DNA of 64,000 nt from Enterovibrio norvegicus_B (GTDB lineage: Bacteria > Pseudomonadota > Gammaproteobacteria > Enterobacterales > Vibrionaceae), in contig NZ_MDAG01000007.1 of NCBI RefSeq assembly GCF_002876705.1, forward strand, positions 1-64,000, given 5' to 3'. Under the pieces are notes generated by a model. The model did not search any database, was not told where the DNA came from, and was given only the letters and a program-made list of their open reading frames with translations. Made by a program: the position numbers and the translations under genes. This document shows positions 27,713-36,676 of the stretch, one piece after another (positions within the stretch are counted from its first letter, which is position 1; each line of letters begins with the position of its first letter).

Positions 27713-30157
27713 ATGACTAATATTTCTCGTCGATCTTTTCTCAAAGGAACGGGCGCAACGGCTGGCGCATTAGCAGTGACTTCATTGGTGCCGCTTTCAG
27801 CTCAAGCAAAAACCCAAGGCAATGGTGTGCTTACCGCTGGCCGTATGGGACCGATGATCGCCACGGTTGAAAACGGCAAACTGATTGCTACGAAAAGTGC
27901 GCTTCCTCAAACCGTTCCAAACAGCCTTCAACTGACAGGACCAGACCAAGTTCATACCAAAGCACGTGTGAAATACCCAATGGTGCGTAAAGGCTATTTG
28001 GCGAACCCATCTAGCCCAGAAGGTAAACGCGGCAGTGATGAATTCGTCCGCATATCTTGGGATGAAGCCTACAAATTGATCCACGAGCAACAAAGCCGTA
28101 TCCGCACCAACTATGGTGCAGATTCTGTATTTGCAGGCTCCTATGGCTGGCGCTCAAGTGGTGTATTACACAAAGCACAAACTTTATTGCAACGCTACAT
28201 GAGCATGGCGGGTGGTTATTCAGGTCACCTTGGTGACTACTCAACGGGTGCTGCGCAAGTGATCATGCCGCACGTAGTTGGCTCAATTGAAGTTTACGAA
28301 CAACAAACTACCCATCCTGTCATCCTTGAGAACAGTGATGTTGTTGTGCTTTGGGGCATGAACCCAATGAACACACTAAAAATCGCGTGGAGCTGTAACG
28401 ACGGCAGCGGTTTGGAATTCTTCCATCAACTGAAAAAGTCGGGCAAAACCGTTATCGCGATTGACCCAATGCGCTCAGAAACCATCGAATTTTTCGGTGA
28501 CAATGTTCAGTGGATCGCCCCTCACCCGATGACCGATGTTGCATTGATGCTGGGTGTTGCCCATGCGTTAGTGACAAGCGGCAAACACGATAAAGCCTTC
28601 CTTGATAAATACACCATTGGCTATGACAAGTTTGAGCAATACCTGAAAGGTGAGACTGACGGTGTAGCAAAAAACCCTGTATGGGCCGAAAGCATTACTG
28701 GCGTTCCAGCAAAAAAAATCGAATTGCTGGCAGAAATTTTTAGCCAAAACCGCACTATGTTGATGGCTGGCTGGGGTATTCAGCGTCAACAATACGGCGA
28801 ACAGCGTCACTGGATGTTGGTTACCCTGGCTTCAATGCTGGGTCAAATCGGTCTGCCTGGTGGCGGTTTTGGTTTCTCTTACCACTACTCAAATGGTGGT
28901 AACCCAACGCGTGATGCAGGTGTATTGCCAGCAATTTCAGCCTCTATCGGTGGCGGTTCTTCAGCCGGTAACGATTGGGCGGTTTCTGGCGCATTGAACA
29001 GTTTCCCGGTAGCACGCATCGTTGAAGCTCTTGAAAACCCGGGCGCGACATACCAACACAACGGCCATGAACTGACCTTCCCTGAAATCAAAATGATTTG
29101 GTGGGCGGGCGGTGCGAACTTTACCCACCACCAAGACACCAACCGTTTGATCAAGGCGTGGCAAAAGCCAGAGCTGATCGTGATATCCGAACCGTATTGG
29201 ACGGCTGCGGCTAAGCATGCGGACATCGTATTGCCAATCACTACCTCGTTCGAGCGCAATGACATGACCATGACGGGTGACTACTCGAACCAACACCTTG
29301 TACCGATGAAACAAGCGGTGCCAGCACAATTCGAAGCCCGTAACGATTTCGACGTCTTTGCTGACATGTCAGAGCTATTAAAAGCGGGTGGTCGTGATGT
29401 CTTCACTGAAGGCAAAAACGAGATGGATTGGCTAAAAGGCTTCTATGACGATGCACAAAAAGCGGCACGCTCAGCGCGCATTCGTATGCCTAAATTCAAC
29501 AAATTCTGGGCCGACAACGAACTGATCGAAATGAAGCTAAACAAGAAAAATGCTGCATTCGTTCGCCACGAGTCTTTCCGTAATGATCCTGTCATGAACC
29601 CCCTCGGTACCCCAAGTGGCAAGATTGAAATCTACTCGCGCACCATTGAAGGTTATGGCTACCAAGATTGCCCAGCCCACCCAACTTGGCTGGCACCTGA
29701 CGAATGGACAGGTAACGCGAAGGACGGTGAACTGCAACTGATGACAGCTCACGCTGCGCACCGCCTTCACAGCCAGTTCAACTACGCGCAAGTTCGTGAA
29801 CAATACGCCATCGCAAACCGTGAACCTATCAGCATCCACCCCGAGGATGCTGCTGCACACGGCATCAAAAATGGTGATTTGGTTCGTGCATTCAATGGCC
29901 GTGGACAAGTGCTAGTTGGTGCATTGATCACTGACGGCATCAAAAAAGGGTCTGTCTGCATCCATGAAGGGGCTTGGCCAGACCTTGATCCTGAAACAGG
30001 GCTTTGCAAAAACGGCGGCCCTAACGTGCTAACCAGTGATATCCCAACATCACGCTTGGCGAATGGCTGTGCCGCGAACTCGTCGCTGGTGAAAATTGAA
30101 AAATACACCGGCCCAGCGCTGACGTTAACTGCCTTTGATCCACCAAAGAACGGTTAA
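27713..30157 (+). CDS. torZ: TMAO / S-oxide reductase TorZ (TorA family)
   Basis: The 814-residue molybdopterin enzyme begins with a Tat signal (SRRSFLKGTGATAGA). There is no Fe-S Cys cluster at the N-terminus, as in the TorA/BisC group. The catalytic region has GSYGWRSSGVLHKAQTLLQR and GDYSTGAAQVIMPHVVGS, with the Mo-ligating Ser in the latter. This is nearest to TorZ, as I recall it. It reduces TMAO and related N/S-oxides in the periplasm. A strong ribosome site (AAGGAG) precedes it, and it is co-transcribed with torY. No torD-type chaperone lies beside it. Confidence 0.9.
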   Translation: MTNISRRSFLKGTGATAGALAVTSLVPLSAQAKTQGNGVLTAGRMGPMIATVENGKLIATKSALPQTVPNSLQLTGPDQVHTKARVKYPMVRKGYLANPSSPEGKRGSDEFVRISWDEAYKLIHEQQSRIRTNYGADSVFAGSYGWRSSGVLHKAQTLLQRYMSMAGGYSGHLGDYSTGAAQVIMPHVVGSIEVYEQQTTHPVILENSDVVVLWGMNPMNTLKIAWSCNDGSGLEFFHQLKKSGKTVIAIDPMRSETIEFFGDNVQWIAPHPMTDVALMLGVAHALVTSGKHDKAFLDKYTIGYDKFEQYLKGETDGVAKNPVWAESITGVPAKKIELLAEIFSQNRTMLMAGWGIQRQQYGEQRHWMLVTLASMLGQIGLPGGGFGFSYHYSNGGNPTRDAGVLPAISASIGGGSSAGNDWAVSGALNSFPVARIVEALENPGATYQHNGHELTFPEIKMIWWAGGANFTHHQDTNRLIKAWQKPELIVISEPYWTAAAKHADIVLPITTSFERNDMTMTGDYSNQHLVPMKQAVPAQFEARNDFDVFADMSELLKAGGRDVFTEGKNEMDWLKGFYDDAQKAARSARIRMPKFNKFWADNELIEMKLNKKNAAFVRHESFRNDPVMNPLGTPSGKIEIYSRTIEGYGYQDCPAHPTWLAPDEWTGNAKDGELQLMTAHAAHRLHSQFNYAQVREQYAIANREPISIHPEDAAAHGIKNGDLVRAFNGRGQVLVGALITDGIKKGSVCIHEGAWPDLDPETGLCKNGGPNVLTSDIPTSRLANGCAANSSLVKIEKYTGPALTLTAFDPPKNG

Positions 30158-30182
30158 TCTTCAAACAAAATATCACGCATCA

Positions 30183-30211
30183 AAAGCCTGTCCCCAGACA
30201 GGCTTTTTTTT
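30183..30211 (+). terminator. Terminator after torZ
   Basis: AAGCCTGTC-cccca-GACAGGCTT stem followed by TTTTTT. Confidence 0.9.
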
Positions 30212-30299
30212 ACGCTGTAACAAGGGGAAATAAAGGCATCGTTTCATCTCCGTCTTTGGGTATACTAGCGGCAACTAACATCGCCAGGTGGAATTCAAA

Positions 30300-30695
30300 A
30301 TGGCTAAAACCCTGACTCCAGAACGCATCGCAGAGATCCTTAAATTCGACGTAGACCAACGCTATAAATATCTAGTGAAGGAAGTTGTCGAGAACCGTGA
30401 AATTTGGATTCTGATCGATGAACACGGCTGTGTGATGCTGAATACCGAAGACGAAGATTGTGTGCCAGTGTGGCCAAATGAAGCGTTTGCTCAAGAATGG
30501 GCAACCGGTGAGTGGGAACACTGTAAACCAGAAGCGATTGGCCTAAACAAATGGCATAGCCGCTGGACGAACGGTTTGATGGACGATGAGCTGTCTATCG
30601 TGGCATTCCCGAACATCGAATTGGAAGGCGTTGTGCTGTTCCCTGATGAGTTCGATTTCGATCTGTCTGATCAAGCGAAAAAACAAAAGCGTTAA
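30300..30695 (+). CDS. DUF2750 family protein
   Basis: The 131-residue protein starts at ATG 30300 behind AGGTGGA. It follows the DUF2750 pattern: KFDVDQRYKYLVKEVVENRE, WILIDEHGCVML, CVPVWPNEAFAQEW, and an acidic tail. The function of the family is unknown. A -10-like TATACT lies about 40 bases upstream. Its terminator is shared with the converging gene. Confidence 0.88.
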   Translation: MAKTLTPERIAEILKFDVDQRYKYLVKEVVENREIWILIDEHGCVMLNTEDEDCVPVWPNEAFAQEWATGEWEHCKPEAIGLNKWHSRWTNGLMDDELSIVAFPNIELEGVVLFPDEFDFDLSDQAKKQKR

Positions 30696-30750
30696 GCACT
30701 TTCAAGCCCAAAAGGGTTTGGACGATGACTGAACGTGACATGTTGAATAA

Positions 30751-30780
30751 AAAAAGAGCGGGCATTGCCCGCTCTTTTTG
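30751..30780. terminator. Bidirectional terminator
   Basis: AAAAAGAGCGGGC-att-GCCCGCTCTTTTT is a perfect 13-bp stem with A- and T-runs on its flanks, placed between DUF2750 and the minus-strand questin-oxidase-like gene. Confidence 0.92.
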
Positions 30781-30841
30781 TTTGTGCCGTTCGAATACAT
30801 CACTGTTTTGGCTTAGTGCTCGTTTTAGTGTCGTATCCGGT

Positions 30842-32011
30842 CTAGTCCAGTGCGACGGGCTTTACCCTTGTGTGCTCTGCCAACACATTGATAGCAGCCG
30901 CTTTGTAGAGCGGGTTCGCTTCAATGTTTTCGTAAAGCCACTTGCAGCTAAACACCATTTTGATGGCATGCACTTCTGGCACTGACGCAATACCTTTGGC
31001 AATGTCTTGCCAATCGGATGTATCCACGTATGCTTGCGCATCTTCCGCTACTGTCGGCAAGGTTTCTGGGAAGCCTTTTTCAAGGTACAAGCCAGTCAGC
31101 CATACCCAATATCGCTGCCAAAGCTCCGCCAATACAGGGCGAGCGCCGTTGCCGCTATCCAGCATTTGTTGGGTGATATCCGCCAATGCTTGATACGCCG
31201 TCACACCATGCAAGGTGGTGAGTGCAGGCTCGTACAAGTACAAGCTAATGGCACGATCACCAATTTCTTGAATCTTCAGCTCAAGGTTTTCTTCGGTTAT
31301 GAAGAAATTCTCAGCAACCGCGATGTCGTGAAGCACAGGTTCAGAACATAAACGTTCACAAACGCTCAGGCTTCCACCCCAAACACTGATTTGCGGTTTC
31401 GCGGCGTGCAGCAATGCCCAATTCTCCGCCGCACTGGCTGACAAGGTTGTCAGGTTAGTACGCGGTGGCAACATACGCTTGTACAAGTCTTCGTAACGTA
31501 TCGCCCAGTAGGCGAGTGCATCCGCAATCAAACCTTTGTCGCCATGCATCATGGCAAAGCTCAATCTGATCAATGGGTGAAACAAACCCATTGGCAGTGC
31601 GTATTGCAACCGTTCAAGTACAGTTAGCAAGTACGCATTTTGATCGTCAGAGGCATTTAATCCATCAAAGAAAACCCGCTGAAAGTCACTCAGCATGTTG
31701 GCTTGCCCTAAGTACTCAGGCCAATTTTCTTGTGTGATCACACCCTTGTCCATCAGGCGTAAGTCATCACTGATTTTTGAGCGATAACGCGGCCAAGTTG
31801 AACGGAAGTTACGAATGTCTTCATCGCTCGCGCCCAAACCTTGCAATGACATGATGGTCATTGGGTAATGGTTCGCCATGCCGCCTTTCGTCACGCCGCC
31901 CAAGTTGGGGTGAAACGCACTGTCTTTCAGCATTTCATCGTTTACCAACGCAGACATGTCGGGCGCTGCGTTGAATAGTCTTGTCGCCGTGTTTGATTTT
32001 GTGAATAACAT
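30842..32011 (-). CDS. Questin-oxidase-like protein (DUF4243)
   Basis: The 389-residue protein starts behind GGAGGAG. An early HYPMTIMSLQGLGASDEDI motif and later HPLIRLSFAMMHGD and ALAYWAIRYEDLY follow the questin oxidase family. Fungal members cleave anthraquinones by Baeyer-Villiger-type chemistry; bacterial members are mostly uncharacterised. It is the last gene of a three-gene minus-strand operon, behind two glutathionyl-hydroquinone reductases (gaps of 54 and 69 bases), so a role in quinone turnover is plausible. Substrate unknown. Confidence 0.82.
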   Translation of the reverse strand: MLFTKSNTATRLFNAAPDMSALVNDEMLKDSAFHPNLGGVTKGGMANHYPMTIMSLQGLGASDEDIRNFRSTWPRYRSKISDDLRLMDKGVITQENWPEYLGQANMLSDFQRVFFDGLNASDDQNAYLLTVLERLQYALPMGLFHPLIRLSFAMMHGDKGLIADALAYWAIRYEDLYKRMLPPRTNLTTLSASAAENWALLHAAKPQISVWGGSLSVCERLCSEPVLHDIAVAENFFITEENLELKIQEIGDRAISLYLYEPALTTLHGVTAYQALADITQQMLDSGNGARPVLAELWQRYWVWLTGLYLEKGFPETLPTVAEDAQAYVDTSDWQDIAKGIASVPEVHAIKMVFSCKWLYENIEANPLYKAAAINVLAEHTRVKPVALD

Positions 32012-32080
32012 AATGACTCCTCCGTACGTTGGTAAATATTGTTTTGTTCGTGTTTTTTCTTAGCGCATAGAAAACCGCGC

Positions 32081-33055
32081 TTACAAAAAGTCGACCGTTG
32101 GGGCAACAGGCACAATACCGTGCGGGTTGCGCAGTGGACTTTTCGAGTTGTAACCGCGGCGGTACACATCCAGATCGATGGTGTCTCGCACGCCCGGTTG
32201 TTTCACCAGTGTTTTTAAATACGCCGAGATATTCGGGTAATCACGTAACGCTTTCAGGTTGCATTTGAAGGCGGTGAAATACCCCACATCAAAGCGCACC
32301 AGTGTCGGCAATAATCGCCAATCCGCTTCGGTGATCGCATCGCCCAGCAAGAAGGTCTGCGCGCCAAGGCGGGCTTCGATCTTTTCCAGAGATTCAAACA
32401 ACACGGTCACCGCTTCGCTGTACGCCTCTTGTGTGCGAGCAAAACCCGATTTGTAAACGCCGTTATTGACGGTGTTAAAAATCCAATCGTTCAATGCATC
32501 AATGTCTTGCGCCAATGCGGCTGGGTAAAAATCTTGCTCATCACCCGTGACGTCATTAAAAGCGCTGTTGAACATGCGAATGATCTCTGAGGATTCATTG
32601 CTGACAATGGTTTGGGTTTTCTTATCCCAGAGCACGGGCACGGTGACGCGCCCAGTAAAATCAGGATTCGATTTCACATAAAGCTGGTGCATGGCTTCAA
32701 GGCCTAGCAATTCGTCCGTAAAGCGCGGGTTGCTCGCATCAAACACCCAACCTTGGTCGGTGCGCAACGGCGCGACTAACGACACACCCACCACGTCTTG
32801 CAGCTTTTTCACTTGGCGATAAATCAAGGTGCGATGCGCCCACGGGCAGTTCAGTGCGGCAAACAAGTGGTAGCGACCCGCTTCCGCTTTAAAGCCTGCA
32901 TCGCCGCTTGGCCCTGCTTCGCCAGTCGCTGTCACCCAACTGCGGAATTTAGCCGTGCCGCGCACAAATCGCCCTTGTGCGTTTTCATATTCTTTGGCTT
33001 CCAATTCACGCAACGCATCATCGGTCAGCCAACGGCCTTCAACTAATTTTCCCAT
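32081..33055 (-). CDS. Glutathionyl-hydroquinone reductase paralogue 1 (Xi-class GST)
   Basis: The 324-residue protein has the GHR hallmarks: FRSWVTATGEAGPSG, the catalytic NCPWAHRTLIYRQ, VTVPVLWDKKTQTIVSNESS and EIIRMFNSAFN. A C-terminal helical domain with LPTLVRFDVGYFTAFKCN follows. GHRs use glutathione to remove glutathione from glutathionyl-hydroquinones, keeping quinones reduced. It is a close paralogue of the next gene upstream, and the two arose by local duplication. Confidence 0.9.
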   Translation of the reverse strand: MGKLVEGRWLTDDALRELEAKEYENAQGRFVRGTAKFRSWVTATGEAGPSGDAGFKAEAGRYHLFAALNCPWAHRTLIYRQVKKLQDVVGVSLVAPLRTDQGWVFDASNPRFTDELLGLEAMHQLYVKSNPDFTGRVTVPVLWDKKTQTIVSNESSEIIRMFNSAFNDVTGDEQDFYPAALAQDIDALNDWIFNTVNNGVYKSGFARTQEAYSEAVTVLFESLEKIEARLGAQTFLLGDAITEADWRLLPTLVRFDVGYFTAFKCNLKALRDYPNISAYLKTLVKQPGVRDTIDLDVYRRGYNSKSPLRNPHGIVPVAPTVDFL

Positions 33056-33109
33056 TGCTTCACTCCTTTACTGCGCGTCACTCGCTTGTTCTGCGTTGAC
33101 GTGTTTGAA

Positions 33110-34093
33110 TCATTTTCCTATTTGTTCACGGCCGTGTGGTGTCGTGAAATCCAATGCTGGGCCAAGCGGCACAATGCGCGTCGGGTTCACCGTTTCATGG
33201 CTGCCGTAATAGTGCGCCTTGATGTGGTCGATATTCACTGTCTCGGCAACGCCCGGCTGTTGATAAAGCTCGCGCAAGTAGCCTGAGAGGTTTGGGTATT
33301 CGACGATACGGCGACGGCTACACTTGAAATGTCCGACATAAACAGCATCGAATCGGACCAGGGTGGTGAACAAACGCCAGTCAGCTTCAGTGATTTGTTC
33401 GCCGACCAAATATCGGCGTTCTTCCAAGCGCTCTTCCAGCTTGTCCAAGGCGCTGAAGAGTTCCTCCACCGCTTCGTCATAAGCTTCTTGCGTTGTCGCA
33501 AACCCTGCGCGATAAACGCCGTTATTGATGTTCGGGTAAATGAAGTCATTAATGTCATCGATTGCCTCTCTCATCGCCTCGGGGTAGAAGTCGCCTTCTT
33601 TTGCGCCAACGTCATCAAACGCGCTGTTGAACATGCGAATGATTTCCGCGGATTCATTGCTCACTATCGTTTGGGTTTTCTTGTCCCAAAGCACAGGCAC
33701 GGTAACCCGTCCGGTATAGTCAGCGCGTGCTGCCGTATACACTTGGTGCAAATACGTTTTGTCGTTCACGCTGTCTGCAATCACGTCGTCGCCCGGCAAG
33801 AATGTCCAGCCGTCATCGCCCATAAAGGCATTAACAACAGACACTGAAATCATGTCTTCTAGCCCTTTTAACGCTCGAAAGATCAAGGTGCGATGCGCCC
33901 AAGGACAAGCGAGAGAGACATACAAGTGATAACGACCAGGTTCGGCTTTAAACCCGCCTTCGCCGCTTGGCCCTGCTGAGCCATATTGCGTTACCCAATT
34001 GCGAAAGCTGGTGGCTTTGCGGGTAAAACGTCCGTTGGTTTTCGATGTGTCATACCAATCAGTGCGCCATTTCCCGTCGACTAATAAACCCAT
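33110..34093 (-). CDS. Glutathionyl-hydroquinone reductase paralogue 2 (Xi-class GST)
   Basis: The 327 residues start at the ATG ending at 34093 behind GAGGGAC; the longer frame from 34165 is not supported. It has the same landmarks as its neighbour: FRNWVTQYGSAGPSG, the catalytic LACPWAHRTLIFR, VTVPVLWDKKTQTIVSNESA and LVRFDAVYVGHFKC. The first gene of the operon, it is divergent from the galR region. Several regions outside the active site differ from paralogue 1, so the two may have different substrates. Confidence 0.9.
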   Translation of the reverse strand: MGLLVDGKWRTDWYDTSKTNGRFTRKATSFRNWVTQYGSAGPSGEGGFKAEPGRYHLYVSLACPWAHRTLIFRALKGLEDMISVSVVNAFMGDDGWTFLPGDDVIADSVNDKTYLHQVYTAARADYTGRVTVPVLWDKKTQTIVSNESAEIIRMFNSAFDDVGAKEGDFYPEAMREAIDDINDFIYPNINNGVYRAGFATTQEAYDEAVEELFSALDKLEERLEERRYLVGEQITEADWRLFTTLVRFDAVYVGHFKCSRRRIVEYPNLSGYLRELYQQPGVAETVNIDHIKAHYYGSHETVNPTRIVPLGPALDFTTPHGREQIGK

Positions 34094-34341
34094 AATGTGT
34101 CCCTCATAAGCTGCATGTTGTGCTGATGGAGCAACAATACGGGTTGTTGGGTTACGCATAAACATACGTAATAGGAAATGATTGTTCTCTTATGGAGAAC
34201 GATTATTCGAAAGAGCCATCAAGCGAGCTTCAGGTAAACACTGTGGTAAATGGGCATGAGGTAAGGCAAAAGAAGCCCCTGATTGTGAGCGCGCTATCGG
34301 TTCACGTGCGCCCAGAACCCTGCACAAATCATTTGTTTGCG

Positions 34342-34347
34342 TATAAT
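34342..34347 (+). promoter_or_regulatory. Likely -10 box of galR
   Basis: TATAAT lies 27 bases before the galR start codon. No good -35 hexamer could be paired with it at normal spacing. Confidence 0.45.
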
Positions 34348-34374
34348 GATGCCAAGTGAGCAGTGAGGTATTTC

Positions 34375-35382
34375 ATGTCAACGATCAAAGATGTGGCAAA
34401 AGAAGCCGGTGTGTCTATTGCGACCGTTTCTCGTGTTATCAACAAATCTCCGAACGCCAGTGAGCAATCCATTAAGGCCGTGACCGAGGCGATGAAAAAG
34501 CTCTCCTATCGCCCCAATGCCGCCGCAAAAGCGCTGGTCAGCCAGAACAGTGCCACGATTGGCGTGTTGGTCGCAGACGTTTCCGATCCTTTCTTTGGCA
34601 CGCTCACACAAGCCGTTGATCGTGTTGCCCGCGCGGCAGGAAAGCACACCTTGATTGGTAACGGTTATCACGACCCTCGCGAAGAGCAAGAATCCATCGA
34701 TCTGCTGATCAACAACCGCTGCGATGCACTGATCATCCATTCAAAAGCCCTGTCTGATGAAGCGCTGATTAGCTATGCCGAAGAAGTAAAAAGCCTCGTG
34801 CTGATCAATCGCCACATTGATGCGCTGGCAGGGCGCTGCATTTCTCTCGATAACTTTCGTGGCGCGTATTTGGCCACCGAGTTTTTGATCAAGCACGGCC
34901 ACACCAAGATTGCGCTGATTTCTTCTAACCACGACATTGAAGATGCGCACGAGCGGAAGAAAGGATTTGAGACCGCACTGCGCGACCACGATATCTCTCC
35001 TTGCGAGCGAAGGGTGGTATTGGGCGACCCGAGCAGTGACGGCGGAGAAGAAGCGATGACGCAATTACTCACGCGCTCTGTAGAATTTACAGCCGTGGTG
35101 GCGTACAACGATTATATGGCGGCGGGCGCGATGTCGGTCGCACAAGAAAATGGCATCAATGTGCCAGATGATGTGTCGATTGTGGGCTTCGATGATGGCT
35201 TGATTGCACGTTACGTCTACCCGAAGCTCACCACCATTCGCTACCCCATTAAAATGATGGCAGAACAAGCCACTCAGCTTGCGCTTCAACTCTCCAAGGG
35301 GTTAAGTGATGTTCCAGAAATCATGCAGTTTACGCCGACGTTAGTTCGACGTGACTCCGTCGCGCCCGTTCGTAAAAAATAG
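34375..35382 (+). CDS. galR: LacI-family repressor GalR
   Basis: The 335-residue protein starts at ATG 34375, with GTGAGG as ribosome site; the upstream GTG 34363 is part of that site. The N-terminal helix-turn-helix TIKDVAKEAGVSIATVSRVI and hinge RPNAAAKALVSQN are typical of the family. A periplasmic-binding-protein-like core follows with VVAYNDYMAAGAMSVAQE. It converges on galK and shares a terminator with it. A GalR/LacI-type operator upstream of galT supports the name. Confidence 0.85.
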   Translation: MSTIKDVAKEAGVSIATVSRVINKSPNASEQSIKAVTEAMKKLSYRPNAAAKALVSQNSATIGVLVADVSDPFFGTLTQAVDRVARAAGKHTLIGNGYHDPREEQESIDLLINNRCDALIIHSKALSDEALISYAEEVKSLVLINRHIDALAGRCISLDNFRGAYLATEFLIKHGHTKIALISSNHDIEDAHERKKGFETALRDHDISPCERRVVLGDPSSDGGEEAMTQLLTRSVEFTAVVAYNDYMAAGAMSVAQENGINVPDDVSIVGFDDGLIARYVYPKLTTIRYPIKMMAEQATQLALQLSKGLSDVPEIMQFTPTLVRRDSVAPVRKK

Positions 35383-35404
35383 AGCGAGAAAACAACAATA
35401 CATT

Positions 35405-35431
35405 GAGGAAGAGGGGCGACCCCTCTTCCTC
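35405..35431. terminator. Shared terminator between galR and galK
   Basis: GAGGAAGAGGGG-cga-CCCCTCTTCCTC is a perfect 12-bp stem between the converging ends. Confidence 0.75.
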
Positions 35432-35453
35432 TAAAATTATAACGATCAAGACG

Positions 35454-36623
35454 TTACGCCCTCGCAGCGTCTTTCACTAAACCAGCACCGGTTTTTGCCT
35501 GACACACATAGATATCGGCTTTGAGACCCGTTAACGCTTCATACTGCGCATCAACAGCTGCTCGCACATCATCAATCTGAGACGGTGACACTAACGCCAC
35601 GATACACCCGCCAAAACCGCCGCCCGTCATGCGCACGCCACCGTCATGGCCAATCACAGATTTAACAATGTCGACCAAGGTATCCACTTCTTTCACCGTG
35701 ATCTCAAAATCATCACGCATCGAAGCATGAGATTCCGCCATCAACGCGCCCATTTTTTTCAGATCACCACGACGAAGCGCCTCCGCTGCAGCCAAAGTAC
35801 GCTGATTCTCAGTGATCACATGGCGTGCACGACGCGCGACTTTTTCATTCAGGTGCTCAGCGTTGTCTTCAAATGTTTCGAGGGTCACATCACGCAATGC
35901 CAGCACGCCAAAAAAACGGGCCGCTGATTCACACTGCAATCGACGTGTGTTGTATTCGCTGTCGACCAAACCACGTTTTTTGTTCGAATTGATGATCACC
36001 ACAGCAATGTCGTTCGGCATAGAAACAGGCAAGGTATCTAACGAACGGCAATCAATGAGCAAGGCATGGTTCTCAAGCCCTTCCGCGGAGATAAGTTGGT
36101 CCATGATGCCGCAATTGCAGCCCACAAATTCATTTTCTGCCTGCTGACCAATTAAGGCGATATCGGCCTGCGTGACATTCAGCTGGAACAGCGATTTGAA
36201 GGTTTGACCAATCACCACTTCAAGTGATGCAGAGGAACTGAGCCCTGCCCCTTGCGGCACGTTACCTGTCACCGCCAAATCAACGCCGCCAATGTCATAA
36301 CCGCGTTGTTGAAGGCAAACCACCACGCCACGAATATAATTCGCCCACATTTTCTCAGGCAGGAAGGCGATCTCTTCATCGAGCGAGAACTGATCTTGCT
36401 CGTTATCAAAATCCACGGCGACAACGCGTATTTGGTTATCGTCTCGTTTTGCTGCCGCAACCACGGTTTGGTAATTGATGGCGCAAGGCAACACGAAGCC
36501 ATCGTTGTAATCTGTGTGTTCACCAATCAAGTTCACGCGTCCTGGCGCTTGAATGGTATGTGTTGCGTCATAGCTAAACGCCTGCTGAAACGCGTTGTTG
36601 GCGTTTTGAATAATATTTTTCAT
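35454..36623 (-). CDS. galK: Galactokinase
   Basis: The 389-residue GHMP kinase starts at the ATG ending at 36623, behind GAGAGA. It has the galactokinase signature GRVNLIGEHTDYNDGFVLP, the ATP loop VPQGAGLSSSASLEV, and MTGGGFGGCIVALV near the end. It phosphorylates galactose at C1 in the Leloir pathway. Immediately downstream of galT in the same operon. No galE or galM is present in the window. Confidence 0.96.
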   Translation of the reverse strand: MKNIIQNANNAFQQAFSYDATHTIQAPGRVNLIGEHTDYNDGFVLPCAINYQTVVAAAKRDDNQIRVVAVDFDNEQDQFSLDEEIAFLPEKMWANYIRGVVVCLQQRGYDIGGVDLAVTGNVPQGAGLSSSASLEVVIGQTFKSLFQLNVTQADIALIGQQAENEFVGCNCGIMDQLISAEGLENHALLIDCRSLDTLPVSMPNDIAVVIINSNKKRGLVDSEYNTRRLQCESAARFFGVLALRDVTLETFEDNAEHLNEKVARRARHVITENQRTLAAAEALRRGDLKKMGALMAESHASMRDDFEITVKEVDTLVDIVKSVIGHDGGVRMTGGGFGGCIVALVSPSQIDDVRAAVDAQYEALTGLKADIYVCQAKTGAGLVKDAARA

Positions 36624-36676
36624 ACAGTTATCTCTCGCTAGCACGCTGTTTAACAGCGTGGATAACGCGTTACTCT

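Noticed and set aside
33329..33847. 172-codon plus-strand frame over the second glutathionyl-hydroquinone reductase
   Set aside because: Antisense shadow; the minus-strand gene has all family motifs.
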